A stretch of DNA of 64,000 nt from Gnetum montanum (lineage: Eukaryota; Streptophyta; Gnetopsida; Gnetales; Gnetaceae). The translations under genes were made by a program, and so were the position numbers. The notes below the pieces were generated by a model that saw only the letters and a program-made list of their open reading frames with translations, was not told the DNA's origin and made no database searches. Shown here piece by piece: positions 1 to 11,759 of the stretch; positions within the stretch are counted from its first letter, which is position 1, and each line of letters begins with the position of its first letter. The stretch lies in the NCBI GenBank assembly GCA_015680685.1, contig MNCI01026937.1, positions 862,880-926,879 of the forward strand, written 5' to 3'.

Positions 1-325
1 GATGTGTATGGATGATTAAAGGAACAGATGCTCATTGCACTTAGGCTAGCTTAGATTCTCTCTCACCCTCTCTCTCTTAGCTTAGTTAACATTATTTTCC
101 ATTGTCTTCAGGAGTAGCATTAGCATAGAAACACATCATACACCTCACTCTAGACTAAACCATATATGAAAAAGTTAATACTAGTCTAGGTGGGAAGACA
201 GTGAACTACGACCTAAGGATAACTGTCTAGATACCACAACTAGTCCATCTACGGAGTTCAACTGGATTGCACATGTAACGCTCGTATTAATATGGTTGAG
301 TGTAGGGGTACCTTGCTACTCATCA
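1..325 (+). repeat. 3' part of a Ty3/gypsy LTR, cut by the window edge
   Basis: The last 90 bases (GGAGTTCAACTGGATTGCAC, then GGTTGAGTGTAGGGGTACC and ACTCATCA) closely match the ends of the complete gypsy LTRs that finish at 13912, 20305, 12617 and 31877. The LTR ends in CA at 325. What follows (GTGATGTAGGGGGG) does not resemble the PBS found after the 5' LTRs of this family, so this is more likely a 3' or solo LTR than a 5' LTR. The rest of the element lies to the left of the window. Confidence 0.75.
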
Positions 326-1439
326 GTGATGTAGGGGGGATGAGATATGTAGGGGGTTTTGGCTAGTAAGAAGAGCAATTCTATGAGTCTCAAAGTCCAA
401 GATTCTCAGTGTTAGTACCAAAGGTCACACAATCTCAAGGGGATGCAATAATGGCTATGATGGTTGGGGGTTCCATGCTAGGGATGATTCAAGGCTTTGT
501 GTTTGCAAGTTCTCTCAATCTCTTGAATGCAAAAATATGGTCAAAAATGCAAAAGAGTGGAACCTCTCTATGGTGTTGGGGCTTGATTTTTATAGGTCTT
601 AGGCCATGAATTTGGCTAGAAATTTCTATCTAATTGTTGAAAATTTTTGCCACATATAGGTGTTGTAGGTGTACAAATTTAGCCTAGATAGTATGTATGA
701 TAAGCTTTGATACCTCCATGGCATGAAAACCATTCTATTTACTAAAAGTAGTAAATGGAAATTTCACCCATGTTGGGCCTTCCAATAATAATGCTAAAGT
801 GTAGGATCAATATTGGAGCTAGAGCAATACTAAAATTCCAGGCCATGCTAAGGCAACACTGAGGGAAAGGTGTAACACTAGGGGTGAGGGAGTTATACCA
901 TCCAACACTAGGCAAGGGGAGGTTATACTCCACCACCCCCCACCCCCACCCCCCACAGGTGTTTCCAACGTAGTAAATGTTATACCTTGCATAAAACCCA
1001 TCAAAATACCATTTTTGGCAATCCAAAAGGAATTTTTAACCCCACAAGCCTAAATATAGACATGATATGACTTTTTTCACTTGGGGGTTGAGGCTTTGAC
1101 CACTTATGAGGCATTTTTCAACCCCAAAAGCTAAGATATGTGAAATTGCAACTCTTGGCATGTAATGTTCACATTTTACAATGAATTTTAGCCTCAAATT
1201 TCATGGGGTGAGGGTTACAATGTAAAGAATGTCATAACATGCATTTTTTATGGTGTTTTGTTTGCTAGGCTATAACGAATGTTAGTTGTTAGCCTTGTAG
1301 TTTGATAAACAAATGATGTATGACTCCTTTAGTGGAGAGCTATGAGGTTTACATTCTAGCCTAAAAGCTAAAATGATGTTTCTAGTCTCCAAAGGATCTT
1401 AGAAATCTTGAATTTTCTAATTATGAAGATGCATAGTAG
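326..1439. other. No gene seen; anonymous AT-rich DNA
   Basis: No open frame here resembles a known family. A C-rich run near 930-957 (CCCCCCACCCCCACCCCCC) is the only compositional oddity. The small minus-strand frames across it read mostly low-complexity glycine and are not credible genes. Confidence 0.5.
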
Positions 1440-3424
1440 ATGGTTCATTCTCTAATACTATCTTATGCTTATCTTTGAGATCTTGAATGTTAACCTATAG
1501 ATTTTTGCAATTAGTTGTATCATGACCAATAATCTCATGATAGTAGTAATACTTCTGGTAGTCATACCACTTAGGTACTTTAGGATCATTGTATCTTTCA
1601 TAAAAATCCATTGCTATGAGTTGAATATGGTGATAATGTGCTCTTACCTAGTTAGAGACTTGTTTTCTCTTAAGATGTTCATCCGTAAGAAGATTGTTAA
1701 GGAGCACAAAATACCTCATGTATATGTTGGTATACCAATCCCTATTCATTTGAGCTCTACATTGCTAAGTTGAGGAAGCATTTCTTTATCCCTTGGAATA
1801 AGAAGAAACATCTTGTGATGTTGGCTATTCCTTATCTTCTTCATAGCTTTGTTAGCTTTGGTACAAATTGATAGAAATTCCTAGTTTCTATGTTAAATGA
1901 TAGCTTCTTCATTATGCCTGGTATCTAGAAAAGATTCATTCACATAGCGAGGCTTAAGATAATTCATCCTTTTAAGAATGTATTCAATTACAACATCTTT
2001 GTAGATATCTTACAAATGACATTCCTTCAAATGATATGGTAACTTAGTTAACTTTGCTGTCCAACAAGAAATGAACTTATCAATGGGTTCATTCAAAGCT
2101 TGTTTGATAGCCACAAAGGACATGACACTTCCACTTTGAAGAACAATGAACTTGAATCATTTAATAAAGATAATCAATAATTACTCTAGAGAGAAAATAG
2201 AACTTTGAGGTAGGGATCTATACCATTCTAGTACTCTTCCAGAGAGAGAATTGGAAAAGGATCTAAGCATAATGTAAGGCTAAGGATCAAGAACCATGCA
2301 TTTATTTTTAAATGTGATTAGATTGTTTATAGGATCTCCCATTTCACCATTTTAATTTGTGAAAATTGATAATGAAATTCCCTTAGGTAGAACTAACATG
2401 GGAATTATAGAGCTTATAGGATCATTTAGATCCCAATCCAAGGAAATGGAAGAGTCTCCTTACATAACCAATGTATTAGTTACTTTATCTTTATTCATTG
2501 AGTAGTGCTAGAAGTTGTGGATCTATTCTAGGAAAATGAGGTATAAGCTAAGCTACAATAGTAGGTGGAAATATTAAATAAGGACACATTTATGGAATGG
2601 TCCCAAATATTGTGAAAATAGGTAGGCCTAAAGAGATAAAATTATATGGGTATATGGAGAGAGATTATGCATTACCAAGCTGGGAAATGCTAAATATAGT
2701 AGGAATGGTAGTAGTAGGTAATACAATAGATGAAAACAATGATATGATAGGTTAAGTTTGAGGGATGAAATTTGAAGGTTTAAAAAATGGGTTAGAAGAT
2801 TGAAAGAAGGAATGATGATTACTGATATAGTTGGGAGGAAACAAAAGATAAGGTGTAGGGATGAAGCTAACAGAAGGCTAAGGCTAGGTTTCCCCACATT
2901 GGGAGGAATATATCTAGATGAAGAAGTTTGAGCAACAATAACATTTACATTATGTATATGATATGACAAAAAATTGATCTTACTAGGTACTTCAGTTGAT
3001 GGTTCTTCATCTTCATCAGTCAAATGAATATTTGACTTTAAGGCTATAATTTCTTTTTCTTTGATAGTGATGCAAGGGCTAATATTTTGGTCCAAGATAG
3101 ATTTCATTATAGCCTTTTCAATTTGTAGATGTATTTTCTCTTTAATTTTCTCCTGCTTCATAATAAATTCTATGATCTCCTTAGCTTTCTTCTCATCTAA
3201 TTCAATGGGGTGATATGGATTAGGAAGGAAAGGAGGAAGGTTTTTTTTCTTTCATATTCTATCATAATATGAAACATATTAAGTATGGGGAGAAATCCTA
3301 GCTCTTGTTTAACATAAACTATCTTAGAGCTCCTTTGGTTCAATCATTCAAAGGACCCCCTATTTCTTATCATATCAATGAGCTTCTAGAGCTTGAAAAC
3401 GTTTGAATTGGAAGATGATGCCAT
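1440..3424 (-). pseudogene. Degraded Ty3/gypsy gag
   Basis: Read on the minus strand this is a retrotransposon gag, the structural protein that forms the virus-like particle. A start codon is at 3424 (MASSSNSNVF). The longest open piece, 2628-3161 (177 codons), begins with a charged, helix-prone stretch. Around 2170-1950 the frame carries gag-like sequence such as NEPIDKFISCWTAKLTKLPY. At about 1570-1504 a degenerate zinc-knuckle-like motif YYHEIIGHDTTNC matches the Y-H-GHDT-C pattern common in plant gypsy gag. Several stops and frameshifts break it. No protease or polymerase was recognised further left. The matching PBS lies just upstream at 3659-3678, which supports the orientation. Confidence 0.7.
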
Positions 3425-3658
3425 AGTTGTAGGTGTTTATTAGTAGTACCTATGAATTCATAGGGCTATTACCAAAGCTTCAATTTTTCTTACAAATAGG
3501 TTTGAACTCAAAATAGAATAAAAGTATTGGTTTGAAGTAAGACGTAAGAATTACAAAGAAATGATGTGATGTTAATGTTTTGATGCAACATGTTAAATGT
3601 ACCTAGAAAAGGTTTTGTTAGCAAGAAAATCCTAGAAATAATGCTCATTTCTATGAAT

Positions 3659-3678
3659 CAACCCTCCTTCTAGTGCCA
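3659..3678 (-). other. Primer-binding site of the minus-strand gypsy element
   Basis: On the minus strand the sequence TGGCACTAGAAGGAGGGTTG sits a few bases after an LTR-like CA end. It closely resembles the PBS of the right-hand element (TGGCGCTAAAAGGAGGGCC at 60740). The tRNA primer was not identified. It separates the LTR (higher coordinates) from the gag leader. Confidence 0.65.
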
Positions 3679-3687
3679 AAATGATAT

Positions 3688-5340
3688 TGTAGTTAGAATC
3701 ATCATTAACTTGAGATTCAAAACAATCTTATGAAAAATGAGCTAAGCATCCTATAGCCTTCAAACAATCTAAAGAAATAAATCTTCAAATTGAAAGGGAC
3801 TTGTCAATCATTAGAAATTATAATAATATGAAATTGTACTTTTTTTCAAACATAAGCTAGAAACTAAGCAATAAAGCATATGTGGAATAGTTGATAAAGA
3901 GTGAATAGAATATGATGTAAAGAAGAATTCACAATTAAAAACATGATTTAGTAACACTATGTAGAATAAGATCTATCCAAAGGAATAGAGTAAATGTGGC
4001 CAAAAAGAAAAGCATCCAATAAGATCTAGGAAGTAGATCTAATAAATTTAAAATTAAATTTTACATCTAAGCTAAAAGAATAATAGAGTTAGAGCTATCA
4101 TAGATTCAATACAAATGAAATCTATAATTAAAGGAATAAAAAGAATAGAGTGACCAAGAAGGAACTTGGTAGAATATTACAACAATTCCTTGGTTCATTG
4201 GTTCACTCATTAATGTGTGCTTAAGGAAAATCTTAAACATATAAGTATTATTATAAAGGACGAGCCAGAAAAGAATAGGATAAAGGAATTGAATCAAATA
4301 TTAATGTAGATCCAAATCCAATGAGATTCATCATTTATGAGGAGGGCAACATAATTGGGATACAAATCGGCCAACATAATGGACAAAAGGAAAATTAAAG
4401 AATTCTTAGAAGCAGTAAGATTCTTGGAGATTTAGATGTTCATAAAAGTAATAATAGAAGGAACTATTAATGTAGGAGAACTCTCTCTTTATTTAGATAT
4501 TAAGCAAGTCTCTATTTTGTAGTGATCATTAACTAATTATAAACCAATCCCTTTCTATTTAAAAGTATATTCCTATCCATAGGCTAGAAATGCCTCATAT
4601 ATTATGAATAAATGATGCATTGGAACCCAAAAAATCTTCTAGAAGGTTCTAAATTGGAGAAATGGAGTATGTAGATGCAATAGATGTTGAAAGCATATCT
4701 AACATAAAAAGTACAATCAATTATTAAAATCAGATTTAACACTAGGTGTTAGAGAGAAAAATGATGTTGTTTATCAACCATGAAATATCCTGAAAAAGAT
4801 AAAGTTAGAATTGATGTAGGAGATGATGCTAGACATTGCAACTAAAATTTGAGAAGAAGTATCTCAAAATGATTCTATAGTTGATGCAAGGTGTCATTTC
4901 TAGTAGATGCTAAAGATAAAAATAAAAAACTACATGACCAACAACATAAGACATCAAATCTATAATTGTTGAAGATGGATAAAGCTATAAAGGCCATAGG
5001 ATATACTTGAAACTCTAAATTATGTAGAAAAATCCAAAGTACAACAAACTCTACTTGATAAGCCACTAGAAAGGCATGTTTGAAGTTAGATCTCTATCAA
5101 GTGCAAGAGTTGATTAAGTAATAAATTTAACTACCCTTGATATGATTTTAGAAAGGGCATGCAACCCGTGTCCAAAGGTATACCTCTATTAAGAAAATAT
5201 CTTGGAACTATCCTCAACATAAGGCATGTGATCCATGTTTGAAGGTACTACTATGGTGGGACTAGCATTAACCATATGACTAAAAAGGGATGTGATCCAT
5301 GTTTGAAAGTGCATCGTTGATTAAGAATAAAAGATAAAAT
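3688..5340 (-). repeat. Probable 5' LTR of the minus-strand gypsy element (far end uncertain)
   Basis: The plus-strand text begins TGTAGTTAG at 3688, directly outside the PBS, so the minus-strand LTR would end CTAACTACA. The other end was not located because no clean matching terminus or target duplication was found. One candidate is an ACTACA near 4935. The other limit is the repeat cluster ending near 5330. No coding sequence was recognised, and the short frames at 4106-4297 and 4875-5066 have no family resemblance. Confidence 0.35.
5151..5328. repeat. Three degenerate copies of a short repeat
   Basis: Related stretches begin at about 5151, 5221 and 5284. Each contains a core like GGCATGTGATCCATGTTTGA followed by AGGT or AAGT. 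The first and third also share ATTAAGAA downstream. Spacing is about 65-70 bases. They may be a U3 repeat of the flanking LTR, but that is inference. Confidence 0.5.
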
Positions 5341-6599
5341 TTTAATTAATTAATTAATTTCTAATTCAATATACTTTATATTACTTCTTCTAACAAGTTA
5401 AAAAACTAGCCTCGTAGCTATGTTGCTTTTTCAAATGGTCCTTGGATGGTAATCTTTAAGACAATACAATGCAATGTTATTAGATGAGGTATAACTTGGT
5501 CTTAACTATGGACAAAAGGATAATATTATTTATATTAATTACAAAAAAACACATAAGAAACATTGTGTCTATGGGCATATTACTTCATATGCCATTTCTT
5601 CTATTTTTATTATCATTCCACTTTACTGAATTATTATAAATTAATTTTATTATGTTATGATAATATGTTATAGATTTATGTAATTGACTAATGAATTCTC
5701 TTTATATTTATTCTTTTTGTTAACATTAAACTTCTAGAGTACCTATAGACATTATTTAGTGGTTATTGAAGGATGGGAAGGTAGCAGCTTACTATGAGGA
5801 GAACCTACTTGGATAACTCTTATTACCAGTTAGCTACATTTTCATTAGAAAAGTCTTAAGATCCTATGTAGCTTATTTTGATCTTGAAATTCTTTGATTT
5901 TACCTTTAAAACCTTATCATATAGACATAACATATCTTATGTTATAAATCTTACTCAAACTTTTACCCAAATTTTGATTTGGTCATGAGGGAGGGAGTAT
6001 TATGAAAATTCTACAATCTTTATAACCTTCTAAAGTTTAAAATTAAGAAACATAAAGATAAATTCAATATTTTAAGGTGTTATAAAATGAAAAATTTCAT
6101 TTTATTTTTGATCTCATTTGAAAAGGATAAGAGATTAGTCTAAGAATAAAAAAATTATTTCTAAGTTAAGTATTGACTCATTGATTTTTTGGTTCTTAAT
6201 ACACATAGCACCTAAGAGATCAAGAGATCAAGGTAGAAAACAAGATATAAATCTATGAAATAATAAGAAAATATAAAGGAAATGATCATGAACATGATAT
6301 TCTAATACATGCGAAGTTTCTCAAACAAGTTTGAAATACAAGAGATCATTGAACCAATAAGGATAATAATATGTTCATTTATCATTAATTGAAGAAGAAG
6401 GACAAAGAAACCATGCTATATGTATTGTAATTCTTCAAATTTAATCATTTATAATAATTTTGACATAATGTAATTACACTATAGCTACTATAGGCTTTTA
6501 TTGATGCTAAGACATTACATCTGTATAGCATTGTAGCTGCAATGTGGTAGATGCAATGTTGTAATGAATGAACTATGATTTTTATTATTCATCAATCCA
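5341..6599. other. No gene seen; AT-rich spacer
   Basis: A short (TTAA)n-like tract lies at about 5341-5362. The rest is AT-rich with no open frame above about 60 codons and no recognisable LTR terminus, PBS or protein motif. Parts near 6400-6590 may belong to the 5' portion of the LINE that follows, but I cannot align them. Confidence 0.5.
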
Positions 6600-7488
6600 A
6601 AGACAAGGGATATATGAGTGTTTTCTCAATATAAGATATTGGAGTTTTAATTCCTTTTATTTTGAAATTCAAAAAGCCTTGACTAAATCTCAATATGCTA
6701 AATAATGTTGGGATGCTTTTGAAGCTAAAAGTGCTCTCACTAAAGGTCAAATATCCTAGGTGAAAATTAAAGATGAACCTTGCAAGGAGTTTTTTAAATT
6801 TTAAAAAAGAAATGGTTAAGTGCCTAAACTAGAATTGCATTATATAAATTATTCCATCATTATAGATCTTGAGACTATTAATAGTTTTTTAGTAAATCAG
6901 TTTTTTCTATTTTTCTTCTAAAGATTTTAGCAAGTAAACATTAAAGACCTCTAGCATGCATACTTCTCATCTTATAATAGATGCACATAAAAGTATTCTT
7001 AAAATAAAACTTATAGTAGAAGAAATCAAAGTAGCTAATTTTAGTTTAGCTTATAGTAAAGCTTTAGGATTTGATGATTTTCCAATTGAATTTTTAAAGA
7101 AGAACTAATATATTATTAAAGATGATATATTTCATGTTTTTAAGAATATATTAAAAAACCTTCCCTTGATAAAATAATAAGGTTATGATTCATCTTCTTC
7201 CCAAGAATATAGATCTTCAACATATTAATAATTGGAGACCTTTTACTCTTCTTAACAACACCTATAAAATTTGAGTTAAATACATTTCTTGTTAGATTTA
7301 AAAGGTTATAGAAGATATCATCAAATCTTAGTAAATAGGTTTTGTTAAAGGTAGATATATCTTAAATAATAATATTTTAGCTTAGGAAGAAATGTAGTGG
7401 GCTTATGGTACTAACTAGTACATTGCTTTTATTAAGCTAGATTATGCTAAAGCTTATAATAGGATTGAATGGAATTTTATTATTTCTT
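6600..7488 (+). pseudogene. LINE reverse transcriptase, N-terminal half
   Basis: The translation in shifting frames gives the order typical of plant L1 ORF2. It runs AFEAKSALTKGQIS in the pre-RT region, then SKALGFDDFPIEFLKK, then NWRPFTLL with a break before the next motif, then GFVKGRYILNNNIL, and finally FIKLDYAKAYNRIEW. In the last motif the first catalytic aspartate of the RT palm (F-x-K-L-D) is preserved. At least ten stops and several frameshifts interrupt it. The enzyme would have copied its own RNA at a nicked chromosomal site. This copy is nonfunctional. Confidence 0.8.
7470..7488. repeat. Left target-site duplication of the RTE insertion
   Basis: TGGAATTTTATTATTTCTT here and TGGGATTTTATTGTTTCTT at 10151-10169 match at 17 of 19 positions and exactly bracket the RTE element. 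The duplicated bases lie within the host LINE's RT frame. Confidence 0.85.
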
Positions 7489-9100
7489 CATCATTGTCAT
7501 CATCCTAGCCTTGTTCCAATAAAATGGGATCAACTACCTGAGTTATTTTCTATCATTCACCTCTATGAAAAGTTAGATATTTATTTATTAGTAGTTTCTT
7601 CGAATCATCTTTGATTGTTTTCTCCCATGTCTTCTTTGCTCTTCTTTTCAATGGCCTTCCTAGAATAGTAATATAACAACCTTTGTTTATAGGATTATTA
7701 TTTTGTCTTCTTTGCATATGTCCAAATAATCTAAGCCATCATTCTTACAACTTATCTAAAATAGAAGCTACTCTAAGTATTTCTCTAATGTTTATATTAT
7801 GTAGTTTATCTTTTTTGAAAACATTCAACATCCATTGAAGCATTTGCATTTCTACCACATTGATTTGTTGTTTATACCTTTTTTTTTACTACCCAACATT
7901 CAAGATCCTACAAGATAGTAGGCCTAATTACTGTCTTGTAAAATTTTTTCTTCAATTTTATTGATACTCTTTTATTATATAAGAAACCATTAGCCTATAT
8001 CCAATTTGACCATTTTGTCTCAATTATATTTTTTATATATTTATTAATTTAACCATCTTATTGGAGGATTTATCCTAGATAGTAGAATTATTTATAGTGG
8101 TGACCTTTTTGGTTTTGAATTATTACTTCTATTTCACCACTATTTATGTTATTAAAATTACATTCCATATATTCTATCTTACTTCTAATTTTAAAGTGTT
8201 TTAATTCTAGAGAATGTCTTCACTTCTCCATTTTAGAACCAATATTTTCTTGAGCTATACCCACCAACACAATATCATTTACAAATAGCATATACCAAGG
8301 TATTTCATCTTATATTATCTATGTTAATTTATCCATAATAATGACAAATAAGTATATGCTAAGCATAGACCCTTAATGTAGACCTATGACTAGGAAATCA
8401 AATGTTGTTCCACATGCTATTATAATTTTAGTGGTAGATTCTTTATACATGTCTTGAATCACTTTAATATATTTATTAAGGATGTTTTCCTCTATAAGGC
8501 TCACAAAATAATCTCTCTAGGTTCTTTGTCATATTCTTTTCTAAGTTAATGAAGATCATATGTAGGTTGTTCTATGTTTTCTAAATTTCTCCATCAGTTA
8601 TCATATCAAGAATATAGCCTTTATAGTAGATTTTCCTAACATAAATTCAAATTTATTTTCTAATACTATAGATTTATGTCTAGGACATTCCTCTATGACT
8701 CTCTCCGAGAGCTTCATAGTGTGTCTCATTAGCCTTATGTATGTCTCCTTTATTTTTGTAGATGAGAATAACAAGGATTTTTTCCAATTGTTAAGCATTT
8801 CTCTATCCTTAAAAATTTTATTAAATAATTGTGTTAGCAAAAAAAATCTTGTATCTCCTAATGGTTTCCAAGTTTTATAGGAATGTTATCTAGTCCAAAA
8901 AATTTTCCTTTTTTCACCTTTGATAAGGTTATCTTTACCTTAGAGAAGGAAAGTTCATTAACCAAACTAGAATTTCATTCTTCTTCTTGGATGTCTTCTC
9001 TTGGGAATTCTTCATTTAATAATTCTTAAAAATAATTTTTCTACTTATCCAAAATTTTATTAGCTTTTACCAATATTCTTTCTTCTACTTCCTTGATGCA
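7489..9100 (-). pseudogene. RTE reverse transcriptase and C-terminal domain
   Basis: The clearest open stretch, 8840-8601, reads LTQLFNKIFKDREMLNNWKK, then HTMKLSERVIEECPR and the conserved KFEFMLGKSTIKAIFLI. These correspond to the RTE motifs that include an ERVIE box and a fingers/palm F-G-F-x-x-G-x-S-T box. At about 8301-8262 the catalytic box reads MLFVNDIVLVG, where active elements have F-A-D-D. The first catalytic aspartate is therefore replaced by asparagine. Near 7740-7683 the C-terminal motif EWLRLFGHMQRRQ is visible, equivalent to the RWFGH-x-x-RR signature of RTE proteins. Numerous stops and frameshifts show the gene is dead. Confidence 0.85.
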
Positions 9101-10150
9101 TTTAACATTATCAATGTCCTTAAATTTCTTATTTCTAACTTTTGCTAATTTGTAAATACATTTTTCTCCTTCCTTTGTTCCTAATTTCTTATAAAAGCTA
9201 TTCAAGGCCTTATGTTTGGCTTTAGATATTGATATGGATGCCTCCTTCTTTGCAATTGATATTGATATTGCTTAATTGCTATCCCTTAAAGCTTTTTTTT
9301 TTCTTATTTTGGAGAGCATGTTTCACTTTATTACTCATCATGTCTCCTTTGGGATGTACTTTTGACCTTTTGTTTCACCCAAATTAGTTTTTCCAATTTT
9401 CTAAATACAACTTTCTATTTAACCTTAAATAAAATTTGTAGAGCAATTCTAATTCTAGGTACCTTTGTCAATCAATTATACTTTGAATAAGATGATGTTA
9501 TCTTCCTTTAAATTCCATAATTTTATTCATTTAGTTCCTTTTCTCATGCTACCTTTGAAGCTATGTATAGCTAAGTTCTTAATCATTAATTGATGCTTAG
9601 TCACATGATACTCTTCATACTACTCTTATATGTAATTAAATGTTCATTCCTCTTCTTGAAATAAGTATTTGCAATTACAAGGTCACAGGCACCTATAAAT
9701 TATAGTAGTGAATCTCCCATATCATGTCACTCTCCAAAACTAGGTCCTTCATGAATCTATCATATCCCATGTTCATAAATCCAACATGATCATTAAAATC
9801 CCATCTAATGAATATGCTTTCTTGTTGGGAAATTTGTTAAAGCACTTGATCCATATAATCCAAAAAAGCATGCTCGATGAAATTTTCTAAGTTAATTTGT
9901 AGTGGATAAATAGTAATTATGTTGATGATCTCATTTCCAAGCACAATTTTGATGCCCATAATTCAATCATCATGGTAATATACTTGTACTAGTTTATCTT
10001 TGTTAAATTGAATAATGATAATGCCCACTCCATTTTGATGTTTTTCTTTTCCTAAGTAGAAGAGTTTATAACCCTCATCTTAATCTTTAGCTTTCTCTCA
10101 TTTCCATCTTATTTCTTGGAGGTAAGAAGTATTGATTATTTGTCTTTTGA
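9101..10150 (-). pseudogene. RTE endonuclease (APE-like) domain, truncated
   Basis: Minus-strand frames give LQEIRWK near the truncated start, then KHQNGVGIIIIQFNKDK, RWDFNDHVGFMNMGYDRF at about 9806-9755, and later SRRGMNI with the frame shifted around KKRNEHLI. These follow the order of apurinic endonuclease-like domains of RTE elements, which nick the target DNA. The GDFN motif appears as WDFND. Stops and frameshifts are frequent. Between about 9100 and 9480 only weak similarity can be followed. Confidence 0.75.
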
Positions 10151-10169
10151 TGGGATTTTATTGTTTCTT
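10151..10169. repeat. Right target-site duplication of the RTE insertion
   Basis: This is the partner of 7470-7488. The host LINE reading frame resumes in this duplication and continues rightwards. Confidence 0.85.
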
Positions 10170-11213
10170 ATCTCTATAAAATGGAATTTGATGATTATTT
10201 TATTCATCTTGTTTGTACCTTGCTTACTAATGTTAATGCTTAATTTGCTATAAATTTTAAATTAAGTTCCTCCTTTTCTCTTTGCTGGTCAGTTCATTAA
10301 GCTTATCCTCTAGCTCCCCATCTTTTTATTATTGTTGCAAACTTTCTTTCATATAATTTGCATTATGTTGTACAAAGAAATATCATTAAGGAAATTTTAA
10401 TTGATGATTAAGGTATGCAATTGCATAACATGTACTTAGCAAATTCATTGCAACATATCAATATTCTCTTAGCTAAAGTGAAAAATTATTGCATGTTATA
10501 TGTCTTTCATATCAATTGTCAAAAATCTATTATTTATTGTAATGATAATATGGATTAGTGGGTTACTCTCAAGTCTTAGGAAATATTGAAAAAATAAATT
10601 TTTCAAAATTTTAGAAATATTCTTTTCTTTCAATCCTAATCTTATTATTTTGTGGAATTACGTGATTGATAAAATTGAAAAGAAGCTTGATAAATGGAAA
10701 GAAGAAAAGCTCATCTTTACTGATAAGATTTTAGTTATTAAGCAAATGCTTCAATCAACTCATGTTTATTACTTTATTTTTTGGACTTCTTCTAAAACTC
10801 CTTATGATAGAATTAATTTTATAATTATTTAGTTTCTTTGGTTTGCTAAGTAACATAAAAAAATTTCTAAAGTTTTTTTAGGACATTTTCACTAGTAGAA
10901 AGAAAGATGGAGGACTTGGCCTCATTAGTTGATATAACTAGGGTATTTCTCTTGTAGCAATATAGATTACAATGTGCATTAATATAGATGATGTTTGAAT
11001 GCTTATTTTAAGAAATAGACTTATGCAAGGAAAACTTTAAAAAATAACAATTATTTTTCCAATAACGTTTTTTCACTATCTTATTTTTCCTCAAACCATA
11101 TTTATCCTTAGTTTTCTAGTTCTTAAACAAACCTAGAAGAGATTATGCAAGTTTAATAAATATGGGAATTACAATTATATTATAGTTTCAAAAGATATGC
11201 TTAAGCAAATTAG

Positions 11214-11307
11214 CCCATTATGACTTTGTTTTAATGAAAAAGCTTGGAATACTAACTCANCCCCATTATGACTTTGTTTTAATGAAAAAGCTTGGAATAC
11301 TAACTCA
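11214..11307. other. Assembly gap with duplicated flanks
   Basis: A single N at 11260 is flanked by two identical 46-base copies that start CCCATTATGACTTTG and end ACTAACTCA. Identical direct copies on each side of an N in otherwise ancient sequence are most simply two contig ends that were joined without collapsing their overlap. Confidence 0.85.
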
Positions 11308-11759
11308 TTTAGATTGTGGACCACTTAGAACAAGTTTGATATGACTGCAATTTTCTTTCTACATATGCATGCTAGATTGATTCCATGAAAAAAGGCTTCT
11401 AGCCTCTATGATTTGAATAGAAAGAAGAAAATAGATTTTGAAAAATTAATTTATGATCTTGAGAATTTATTTAATGATTGACAATAGTTCTTTCATGTTG
11501 AGTGCAAGGGGAAGTGTTAAGGATTGGGGTTAATATTAACCTCAAGATGTGTTAAAAGTAACCATATGTATAAAAATAATAATTACATAAAGAAGACCGA
11601 TTAGCTGTTAAGAGATTAGTTAACAAGTAATATGACTATTGACTAATGACATGTACTCTATTTGGTTGTACCTTAAAAGGAAGAAATCAAGATGTTTTTA
11701 TGATATAACACATTCACACTTCATATTATAACATATAGATCATAATTTTTGATACCTGT

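Larger units (their letters stand above)
7489..10150 (-). mobile_element. RTE-type non-LTR retrotransposon, 5' truncated
   Basis: On the minus strand the order is apurinic endonuclease (from 10150), reverse transcriptase, then the short C-terminal domain, as in plant RTE elements. The 3' end at 7489 finishes in a short GATGATGACAATGATG-like tail instead of poly(A), typical of RTE elements. The 5' end is truncated inside the endonuclease, as usual for target-primed integration. A 19-bp target duplication marks both edges, so the insertion is complete as integrated. It entered an existing L1-type LINE in opposite orientation. Confidence 0.87.
6600..11520 (+). mobile_element. L1-type LINE remnant interrupted by an RTE element
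   Basis: Two plus-strand blocks (about 6600-7488 and 10151-11520) read as consecutive parts of one plant L1-like ORF2. The left block ends in AKAYNRIEWNFI. The right block resumes with the residues that normally follow (YKMEFDDYFIHLV). They are separated only by a minus-strand RTE insertion flanked by a 19-bp target duplication. The endonuclease half and 5' end are not visible and the 3' end is not sharply defined. Many stops show it is long dead. Confidence 0.8.
10151..11520 (+). pseudogene. LINE reverse transcriptase, C-terminal half and tail
   Basis: The reading begins YKMEFDDYFIHLVCTLL and continues to PLAPHLFIIVANFLS at about 10310, the plant L1 motif normally written QGCPLAPYLF. The segment that should hold the Y-A-D-D catalytic box reads roughly NMYLANSLQ, so the catalytic aspartates are gone (inference from alignment by eye). 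At 10650-10830 an open stretch gives the post-RT thumb region IEKKLDKWKEEKL followed by ILVIKQMLQSTHVYYF. KDGGLGLIS follows at about 10905. The last part (11220-11500) is low-complexity and frameshifted. It also contains an assembly gap. Confidence 0.78.

Noticed and set aside
742-1026. A 94-codon minus-strand frame and an overlapping 61-codon frame
   Set aside because: It translates the C-rich run into glycine and tryptophan repeats, has no family resemblance and no supporting context.
5341-5362. (TTAA)n tract as a possible MITE or transposon terminus
   Set aside because: No terminal inverted repeats or duplicated target lie at a plausible distance.
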